A stretch of DNA of 64,000 nucleotides from Ahaetulla prasina (lineage: Eukaryota; Chordata; Lepidosauria; Squamata; Colubridae), in NCBI RefSeq assembly GCF_028640845.1, contig NC_080539.1, positions 160,967,236 through 161,031,235 on the forward strand, in the 5' to 3' direction. The notes beneath the pieces were generated by a model. That model saw nothing but the letters and a program-made list of their open reading frames with translations. It was not told the origin of the DNA and made no database searches. Positions 55,643 through 64,000 of this stretch are shown in pieces (position 1 is the first letter of the stretch; each line of letters starts with the position of its first letter). Made by a program: the position numbers and the translations under genes.

Positions 55643-55781
55643 CTCTAGCACATAGACATCAATCTCCCTGAAGCTATAAACGGTCCATTTGCATGCCTTG
55701 AATGCAGATGGTCAAACATTTCACCCTCAGAATCAGAATTTTCAATTGTACACAGTGAAAAGATTCTGCATTGGGTGTATG

Positions 55782-56012
55782 AGCCACGGTGGCTCAGTAG
55801 TTAGAGTATGCAGTACTGCAGGTACTTCTGCTGCCTGCCGGCTGCCTACAATTTGGCAGTTCGAGTCTCACCAGGCTCAAGGTTGACTCAGCCTTCCATC
55901 CTTCCGAAGTTGGTAAAATGAGGACCCACATATATTGACTCTGTAAACAGCTTATAGGGAGTGTAAAGCACTGTAAAGCAGTATATAAGTCTAAGTGCTA
56001 TTGCAATTGCTA
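55782..56012 (+). mobile_element. tRNA-derived SINE, full length
   Basis: A box GTGGCTCAGTAGTTAGAG and B box GCAGTTCGAGTCTC are followed by AAGGTTGACTCAGCCTTCC, GGTAAAATGAGGACCC and a tail of AAGTCTAAGTGCTATTGC. It cannot fold as a complete tRNA and has a long tail, so it is a SINE. Confidence 0.85.
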
Positions 56013-56046
56013 TATACATGCAGAGCCTACATTATGGCCTCCAACC

Positions 56047-56322
56047 CAGGAGTGAAATCCAGCAGGTTCTGACAGGTTCTGGAGAACCGGTAGCAGAAAT
56101 TTTGAGTAGTTCAGAGAACCGGCAAATACCAACTCTGTCTGGCCCCAGAGTGGGTTGGGGATGAAGATTTTGCAGTATCCTTCCCCTGGAGTGGGGTGGG
56201 AATGGAGATTTTGCAGTATCCTTCCCCTGCCACACGCACCAAGCTACGCCCACCAAGCCATGCCACGCCCACCAAGCCACACCCACAGAACTGATAGTAA
56301 AAAAATTTGAAACCCACCACTG
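56047..56322. mobile_element. hAT MITE, CAGTGGTGGGTTT family
   Basis: The left end is CAGGAGTGAAATCCAGCAGG and the right end TTTGAAACCCACCACTG. No clear 8-bp duplication. Confidence 0.72.
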
Positions 56323-56469
56323 GTATATAATTCTTTCTCTCTTACTCTTACTCATAATATTGGAACCAGCAGGCATCCAGTTCAACTAAATGGTGGGAAG
56401 GGTGAGACCATTAGAATAATCCTTTCCTGGAGGTTAATGGATTCCAAAAAACTCATGGAGATTTTCTAG

Positions 56470-56735
56470 CTCATATGACTCTACCTGACTCTGTGGTTTC
56501 TTTTTCAAATCCCCAAAACTTTAACCTTAGACTGTCTACTGTAGACCTCACCCCATTCCTAAGAGGTCTGTAAGGGGTGTGCATAAACGCACCAGCGTGC
56601 CTACCGTCCCTGTCCTAATGTTTTCTTTTATTCGTATCCTTTACATGTATTTATAATTATGTTTACACTTATATCTGTCATAAAATACATGCTTGATGAA
56701 ATAAATAAATATAAATAAATAAATACATTTATATT
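56470..56735 (+). mobile_element. CR1-type LINE 3' end
   Basis: Shares ACTTTAACCTTAGACTGTCT, the stop region CCTAAGAGGTCTGTAAGG and the 3' UTR with 60868-61375, and ends in (AAAT)n. 5' truncated. Confidence 0.75.
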
Positions 56736-57073
56736 GCAGATGTACTCTTAAGTCTTGATCTTTGTGAAATACAAAGAGTTCAAAGGTGAATGGGGGAATT
56801 TGGCCAAGCAGGGGATCACCTAGAACTTGCAGAACTTTTTTTTATTGACTTTGATTACAAAATCATCATACTCATAATTTAGACAGTTCTTGTCCCTTTG
56901 AGTTCATCAGGTATTCAAATAAATGCCTGAAGCAATTTAATGGAAATATCTGACTGTGATAAAACAATAGCTTAGATCAGGGCCAACAAACTGCAGTTTA
57001 ATCCATACAAGCCAGAGAAACTATTCTGGATGTTCAAGAGAATAGTATTCAAGTTTTCTGGAAAGGATTGAAT

Positions 57074-57349
57074 CAGTGGTGAAATCTAAATTTTTTTACT
57101 ACTGGTTCTGTGGGCGTGATTTAGTGGGCGTGGTGTGGCTTGGTGGGCGTGGCTTGGTGGGCATGGCAGGGGAAGGATACTACAAAATCCCATTCCCTCC
57201 CCACTCCTGGGGGAAGAATATTGCAAAATATCCATTCCCACCCCACTCTGGGACCAGCCAGAGGTGGTATGTGCCAGTTCTCCGAACTACTCACAATTTC
57301 TGCTACCGGTTCTCCAGAACCTGTCAGAACCTGCTGGATTTCACCCCAG
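57074..57349. mobile_element. hAT MITE, CAGTGGTG family
   Basis: The left end is CAGTGGTGAAATCTAAAT and the right end CTGGATTTCACCCCAG; perfect duplication GATTGAAT at 57066-57073 and 57350-57357. Confidence 0.88.
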
Positions 57350-57367
57350 GATTGAATTCTCCTAAAC

Positions 57368-57465
57368 CAGGGGTGTCAAACTCACAGCATCATGGTGGTA
57401 TCACGTGATGTATTTGGACTTTTCTCTCTTCACTAAATTGGGCATGGGCGTGGCCAGCGTGTGAA
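57368..57465. mobile_element. hAT MITE fragment (CAGGGGTGTCAAA)
   Basis: The left end is CAGGGGTGTCAAACTCACAG, followed by ATCACGTGATGTATTTGG. The right end is lost. Related to 10310-10437. Confidence 0.6.
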
Positions 57466-57894
57466 TAAAATAATATTCCTGTAGCACAAAGCACCTTTTA
57501 ACTAAAAAAGATAAGTTCTCATATATACTTATATGAGATGTATGTAATGTGTTATGCAATGTGCTAAACATTCAGATTCTTGAACGTGGCCTGGAAATAC
57601 CAATCAGTATAAACTATTGCAGGAACAATACTGGAAATTACATTCGTTTCATAGCAGTTTAGCTGATCTTTGCTCACTCCCAGATTGTTTCCTGTCTCAT
57701 TTCAAAAAGCTGTTATTAAGCACTTTTAATTTGGGATCTCAGGTAATGTCTTCTCGTACATTCCTGTCATATCCGAATTTCAAAGATAAATTTCCAAAGC
57801 CCATAAACATCCTTGTACCCTGAAAAGTAGTGAAACAGCTACTGGGAACGATCCTTTTCAATGAAAGCTCTTCAATTCCAAATGATATCACCAG

Positions 57895-58096
57895 CAGTGG
57901 TGGGTTTCCCCCAGTTCGGTCTGGTTCTTGTGAACCAGTAGTAAAACCGGCGGGAGGCTCCTCCCACCTACCCGGATGTCATCATAGACAATCTGTGCAT
58001 GTGCAGAAGTGCAGCGCGTGTGTCCGTGAGCAAAGCAAGCACACATGCGTGATCCCATTGCGAACTGGTAGTAAAAGTAAGTAGAACCCACCCCTG
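57895..58096. mobile_element. hAT MITE, CAGTGGTGGGTTTCC type
   Basis: The ends are CAGTGGTGGGTTTCCCCC and GTAGAACCCACCCCTG. Flanks ATCACCAG and GTCCCCAG match in 6 of 8 positions. Confidence 0.7.
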
Positions 58097-58640
58097 GTCC
58101 CCAGTGACATGCACCTGGCCTCAGTCATTTGCATAAATAGCTACTACTGATAACGGTTATCTATTCTATGGAATCGAGACCAGCATGCCTCTTATTACCC
58201 AGTGTTTAAGATCAGGAATACAAGGATGCCACAGCACTGTCATTTCTTCCTTCTGGTCTTCCATGGCCATCTTGTGGTCATTGTGGGAACAGAATTGAAA
58301 ACTAGATGGATTATTGGTTGGTTCCATGGGGGGGGGGTCTTCTCCTGTTTCTTTAAAAAGCTGTGTTTAGATAGTCTCCCCCAAATAAACCTTTTCAGAT
58401 TAACCATTTCTTCAAGCCCCAATAGTCTCTTTTTCTTTTCAAAAGGATTCTGACAGATGAAAGGTATGAGAAAGCTATTATTTTAATGTTTATTCAATGT
58501 AGCACTATGTTATGTTGCCAGATATCTGCCAACATAACATTTACTTGAGGAGAAATGAAAGTTGGAACCTGGATAATGAAACACAAGCGAGAACACAGCT
58601 GAGATCATGTTACCTGAACTTCCTGGTTTAGCTGAAGCAT
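58097..58640. other. Intergenic, nothing recognised
   Basis: No supported feature. Confidence 0.5.
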
Positions 58641-58650
58641 AAGAAGAATT

Positions 58651-59740
58651 TTTTTTTTATTTTGTCACAACAGTATATGCAAACATCGACATAAAAATAA
58701 CAACATATCATATAAACATATATATAGGCTAAAATATGTATAAAATATAAAATATAGGCTAAAATATGTATATATATAAGCAAAAGTATTAATTTGATAT
58801 AATGAAAGGGAACAATAGGACAGGAACCGTAGGCACTTTTGTGCTCTTATGCAGGCCCCTTATAGTCCTCTTAGGAATGGGGTGAGGCCAATAGTAGACA
58901 GTTTTTGGTTGAAGTTTTTGGGATTTTGAGAAGAGACCACAGAGTCAGGTAGTAAGTTCCAAGCGTTAACAACTCTGTTACAGAAGTCACATTTTCTGCA
59001 ATCGAGATTGAAGCAGTTAACATTAAGTTTGAATCTATTGTTTGCTCTTGTATTATTGCGATTGAAGCTGAAGTAGTCTTTAACAGGAAGGACATTGCAA
59101 TAGATGATTTTGTGTTAAACACAGGTCTTGTCGGAGTTGGTGGAGTTCTAAGTTTTCTAATCCCAGGATTTCAAGTCTGGTGGTATAAGGTATTTTGTTG
59201 TTTTCAGAGGAGTGGAGAACTCTTCTTGTAAAATATTTCTGGACGCGTTCAATTGTATTAATGTCTGAGATGTGGTATGGGTTCCAGACAGGGGAGCTGT
59301 ATTCAAGAATAGGTCTAGCAAATGTTTTGTATGCTCTGGTTAGTAGTGTAGAGTTTTTGGAAAAGAAGCTGCATAAAATTAGAGCTTTTTTGTTATGTAG
59401 TTGCAGTGGGCTTTGCCGCTTAAGTCATTTGATATGAAAACTCCAAGGTCTTTAACAGGGTGGGGGTCATCTGTAAGGTAATGTCCATCAAGTTTCTACT
59501 TAGTGTTAGGGTTCTTTTTCCCAATATGTAAGACTGAGCATTTGCTGGTTGAGATTTGGAGTTGCCAAGTTTTAGACCAATCAGATACAAAGTCAAGGTC
59601 TTTTTGTAGGGTAGAAGTATTGTTGGTGGTGTTAAATAGTTTGACGTCATCAGCAAAGAGAACACAATAACTTGAGATAAGGTCACAGAGATCATTTATG
59701 TATAGTATGAAGAGAGTTGGTCTTGATTGATTGTAGGATA
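58651..59740 (-). mobile_element. CR1-type LINE, RT C-terminal half
   Basis: In broken minus-strand frames: LFILYINDL and the RT catalytic box FADDVKLFN (59632-59658), then DLDFVSDWSKTWQL, DLGVFISNDLS, ILEYSSPVWNPYHISDINTI and ERVQKYFTRRVLHSS. The 3' UTR ends in an A tract at 58651-58660. Multiple frameshifts; inactive. Confidence 0.75.
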
Positions 59741-60865
59741 TGTTTTAATAGTTCCGGCATCGAGGCAAGTCAAGCCCTTTGAGTTCAGAACTGTCCCACC
59801 TTCATTCAAACTTTATAAATGATCTTACTTTCATTAAAAGAAAAAGATGTGGGGAAGGCAAACTAAACCAAATGCTGTTTCTGCTCCATTCAGCCATTGG
59901 GTAGTTGTTTGGTGTTGCATTTGCAAATCAAATATTTATGAAGATATTTGTTTAGAACTTTAATTGGGACTGTAAATGACTTTCATATGTTTATAGTGAT
60001 TTGCAGCCGATCATAAATGCCATACGTTGCTCTATCATTCTGTCAGGAGTAGTCACTACACATTTCACCATCACAACTGTTACATAACAATAAGCAGAAA
60101 GGACAAAAGGATAACTTAATCTAAAACAGGCCCTATACATATTTATTTTGTTGGTAATACAGATCCTATCTGAAGTGAAATGTGCTTCTAATCAGGTAAA
60201 TGTGGACAGTTATCTTAATATTTTCCATATTTAAAGTTTTGATGAATACCCACCATGATAAAATGCAGTAAGACATCCAAACCTGTGGGCTGAGGTTGGA
60301 GCTTAATTCAAGGTGGGTTTTCTTTAGGAAGGCCAGGGTCCCCTTTGTCTCACCTTTGCTAGTTGTGTAGATTAAACTTTCTCACTCTAACAATACTACC
60401 AGAGAACATTTGAAGGCAGAGCCATAAAAATGAGTAACTGCATGGAATGGGGATCAATTGGATATTTCTATTTATGACCGAATGACATATGGATCTGATT
60501 GAACCAAAAAAGCTTATTATCATTATTAACACAGATCTGACCAAATCAACACACTGATTAAAGTTTCAATCCTAGGCATATCTGGGAGAAAGTTTATTAA
60601 ATTCAACACGCATCTCTACAGCAAATACAGATGTTCTTATGATAGTTCTTCTCTTTACAGCCATTGTATATAGTAGGTATAAGTTTTTACATTGTCCTGT
60701 CTTGTATAATATAAGTAATCATGGAGAGTGTTTACAACTCTATGATGTTGGGTAGAGTGAACAAGAGCCACAGAGCTATGGAACTGGAGCTATTCACCAG
60801 CCTTGAGAGACATAGGTGGAAGGAAGGATCAAAATGGCAGCCATGATCACTGAATCATGGAATCA
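59741..60865. other. Intergenic, nothing recognised
   Basis: No supported feature. Confidence 0.5.
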
Positions 60866-60867
60866 CA

Positions 60868-61375
60868 AGGAGAGTTCTCCACTCCTCTGCTCGCAACAAA
60901 ATACCTTATGCCACCAGGCTCAAAATTTTGGGCTTGGACAACTTAGAACTTCACCATCTATGGTCTGACCTAAGCATAGTACATAAAATCATCTGCTACA
61001 ATGTCCTACCAGCCAATGAATACTTCAGCTTCAACCAAAACAATACAAGAGCACACAATAGATACAAACTCATGGTAAACCGATCCAAACTAGACTGCAG
61101 AAAATACGACTTCAGTAACAGAGTTCTCAATGCTTGGAATGCACCACCTGACTCTATGGTTTCTTCCCCAAATCCCCAAAACTTTAACCTTAGACTGTCT
61201 ACTATAGACCTCACCCTATTCCTAAGAGGTCTGTAAGGGATGTGCATAAGCGCACCAGCATGCCTACCATCCCTGTCCTAATGTTTTATTTGTATCCTTT
61301 TCATGTATTTATAATTATGTTTACACTTGTATCTGTCATAAAATACATGCTTGACGAAATAAATAAATAAAAATG
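60868..61375 (+). mobile_element. CR1-type LINE 3' end
   Basis: It encodes the RT C-terminal tail: ILGLDNLELHHLWSDLSIVH, KIICYNVLPANEYFSF, YKLMVNRSKLDCRKYDFSNR and VLNAWNAPPDSMV, ending FNLRLSTIDLTLFLRGL and a stop. The 3' UTR ends in AAATAAATAAA. The 102-aa open frame is a fragment. Confidence 0.78.
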
Positions 61376-61887
61376 AATCAAAACCCACTCTTTTTTCACA
61401 TACACTGCATGCAGATGCTCCTGCCAATCCCCAAGGGACCCCGCCCAACGCACAATCTATCTAAGTGTAGGCAACCTGAGCCATTCCCTATTGCTGAACT
61501 ATCAAGTCAACTACAGCTACAACCTTACAGTTGCTGCTAAAGTGTGGTGAGTCACTTTTTTCCAAAGGGTAGGCAACTATTGGATCCAGTTTTGTAAAAT
61601 ATCTATGGGGAAAAAAATCAGATGCTTTCCTAGCCTTGCTACCATAGGAAATAAAAGAAAAATATAGCCCTGAATATTTTAAATGTGGGCTAAAACAACA
61701 CCATTTCATGTGGTGATTTCAGTTATCAAAAGCAAGTCTTCCCTGTTGTTGTGTTTCTGACAGTAACCTGATTGGAAAATTCATTCTCAGGAACATCCTG
61801 GTTAAGGTTTGTTGACGTAGAATGGATTGGAACAGATATCCTTCCTTCCCTTGATACTGCTCTGCTTCAAGGGGCTTTGGAATACAC
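61376..61887. other. Intergenic, nothing recognised
   Basis: No supported feature. Confidence 0.5.
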
Positions 61888-61895
61888 ATGGGCTC

Positions 61896-62189
61896 CAGAG
61901 GTGGGTTTCAGCAGGTTCTGACCAATTCTGAAGAACCGGTAGCAGAAATTTTGAGTACTTTGGAAAACCAGTAGTAAAAATTTTGACTGGACCTGCCCCC
62001 ATCTATTCTCTGTCTCCCAAATCCTAGCTGATTGGAAGGAAATGGGGATTTTGCAGTAACCTTCCCCTGGAGTGGGGAGGGAATGGAGATTTTACAGGAT
62101 CCTTCCCCTGCCATGCCCACCAAGCCATGCCACGCCCACCAAGCCATACCCACAGAACCGGTAGTAAAATTTTTTGAAACCCACTACTG
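61896..62189. mobile_element. hAT MITE, CAGAGGTGGGTTTC family
   Basis: The ends are CAGAGGTGGGTTTCAGCAGG and TTGAAACCCACTACTG; perfect duplication ATGGGCTC at 61888-61895 and 62190-62197. Same family and length (294 bp) as 17895-18188. Confidence 0.92.
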
Positions 62190-62311
62190 ATGGGCTCATA
62201 CATAGCATTGGTCCACAATTCTTGAAACCAAACAGTTTTCCCCTGTATTGCGTTGCAGGTGGGAAGAACAGCCATACAACTCTGGGGCAAGACACAGCTG
62301 CTTTAACAAAG

Positions 62312-62334
62312 CAAAATAATAATAATAATAATAA
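62312..62334. repeat. (AAT)n microsatellite
   Basis: Short perfect trinucleotide run. Confidence 0.85.
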
Positions 62335-63665
62335 AATTCATTCCTAAACGGGGGCTTAATCTTATGATTAACATTACATAGCCAGGTGCTTTTTCCCTGT
62401 TAGAACAAGTATTCTGTCTCTGGATATTCCCAGCTAGATGACTATTCAGAAATGTGCTTTTTTAAAAAAATGTTTTACTCTTATCTTCCAGAAATTTGCA
62501 TCCCCAAGGTATTAATGCCTCTTTGTTTTCCCAGCAGAAATGCTTGTGCCCTGACATTTCACATGTAGGTATTTCCAGCAGTGGGCTGTTATCTCAAGGA
62601 ACCTAGGATCTTCTCTTGTGTAATCTACATTTGAAAGTGTTAACTTAAGTGTCATTCCTGAGCCTGGGTCCATCAAGCAGAGCTTTCCCTTGCTATCCCT
62701 GAAGCCTCCAAGCAATGCATGCAACTTTGCAATACCAGTTTCCTCTTCTCTCTCATGCCTCCTGTTCCACTGTTTTCCAATGTCTCATTAATACAGCTGA
62801 CATCACCCCAGCTGGAATTTTGGCAGGGTGGGAATTGAAATGTTGGTTGCACCTGTACCAGATGAGCACTTTGATGGTTGCTGTGTTTTGGGGTTTTTTT
62901 TTCCCTTCCCCAAGCCAGGAGGGAAAAAAACACCCCCCACAACCCCCAGCCCTTGAAGTGATTTCGCACAGCTCTATTCAATTTATTTTTAAAACAAATT
63001 GCGGTTACATTTGCTTTTCAAAGTTGACTTTTTAATGGTGTGTGAGTGCAATGCTGTTGAAGCTTCCTTTTTCGCAATTGACTTGGACCCAAATTTCAAG
63101 CCAGCAAAACCAAAACTGCAAGGCCTGACTGAGCTCAGAGGAAATTGATGGGGAAAGATCAGTGACTTAGGGGGAACATTGTGCCCAGTGGAAATGAAAG
63201 CATTTAGAAGGGAGCCTACGGAGCCAAGGATTTAAATAGATGAGGTTTTTATGTAACAAGAATCTGAAGAAAACAAAACTTCTCGATCCCTTGTTTCAGA
63301 ATCTTAATGAGAACTTCAGCAAATTCAGAAAGGGCATTGCTCTATTGTCGCCACCTGCAATCAGCACCTTTCCAGTGCAAGTCCCAGAGCTCCTTAGACT
63401 GAATGTGAAACTCTGGGGGATGTAGTTCCAGGAATTCCCAACATCCTATGTTGAGGCCATGTTCTGATTTGCACATTTTTCTATTTGCTTCTTTTTTCTT
63501 TTGTTGATCCTGGTTTAAGAAAGTATTGATTGCTTCTCAGGTGATTAATGTTGCACTTTTTAAAAGTTATCAGAAGTGCTTTTATAGCATTATGGACAAC
63601 GATTGGTTAACTCCTACAGACACAATGTCTTTCAATTACCCTTTCCCATAGAAAACTTTGTTATT
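62335..63665. other. Intergenic, nothing recognised
   Basis: No supported gene or element. Confidence 0.5.
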
Positions 63666-63667
63666 GG

Positions 63668-64000
63668 AATAGAATAGAATAGAATAGAATAGAATAGAAT
63701 AGAATAGAATAGAATAGAATAGAATAGAATTCTTTATTGGCCAAGTGTGACTGGACACATAAGGAATTTGTCTTTGGTGCCTATGTTCTCATTGTATATA
63801 AAAAAATACATTCATCAAGAATAATAAGATACAACATTTAGTGATAGTCATAGGATACTAAATAAGCGATCAAATCATACTAGGAAACCAAATAAAACAA
63901 TATAAATAGTAAAGATACAAGCTACAAGGTTATAGTCATAAGTGGGAGGAGATAGATAACAGGAAGGATGAGAAGAATAATAGCAATACAGACATAGTAC
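63668..64000 (-). mobile_element. CR1-type LINE 3' end with (AATAG)n
   Basis: The (AATAG)n array at 63668-63728 is followed by TTTATTGGCCAAGTGTGACT and CACATAAGGAATTTGTCTTT, the reverse of the same 3' UTR as at 31740-32192. It continues to the window edge (GTCATAAGTGGGAGGAGATA). Confidence 0.8.

Noticed and set aside
55782..55880. Possible tRNA gene from A- and B-box matches
   Set aside because: The boxes belong to the head of a SINE with a long tail. Similar copies occur at 1738 and 19196, and a full cloverleaf is not evident.

Overview
The window is squamate genomic DNA, most likely from an advanced (colubroid) snake. The evidence is its repeat content: BovB/RTE, L2-like and CR1-like LINE 3' ends, tRNA-derived squamate SINEs, many small hAT elements, and four CR1-type 3' ends running into (TTCTA)n/(AATAG)n arrays, a pattern known from snakes. 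It is AT-rich, intron-rich and almost entirely non-coding.

One host gene is recognisable. LDAH (lipid droplet-associated hydrolase, C2orf43) lies on the minus strand across the left half: a CpG-rich promoter and untranslated first exon near 29.7-30.0 kb, then coding exons at 27338-27493, 20508-20642 and 4704-4873. The three coding exons join in frame with correct splice sites and encode about 151 N-terminal residues, including the GHSIG nucleophile elbow. The remaining exons lie beyond the left edge. Everything right of about 30 kb is upstream of LDAH and shows no host gene.

The main mobile element is a complete, apparently young Ty3/Gypsy LTR retrotransposon (40065-44616): 5-bp target duplication, near-identical 177/178-bp LTRs, a polypurine tract, and one uninterrupted 1348-aa gag-pol frame with all expected motifs. 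Other notable structures are a two-copy hAT element carrying a decayed coiled-coil host-gene-like fragment (30260-30999 and 54418-55642), a solo LTR inserted in one of those copies whose empty site survives in the other, two adjacent hAT MITEs sharing three perfect copies of an 8-bp target site (45935-46398), and a dispersed repeat, probably Penelope-like, whose seven copies share a hammerhead-ribozyme-like core.

The parts work separately: LDAH is the only cellular gene, and the rest records successive LINE, SINE, hAT and LTR insertions, several nested so that their order can be read from target-site duplications. Coordinates of LDAH exons, the Gypsy element and elements with target duplications are base-accurate; boundaries of decayed repeats are approximate.
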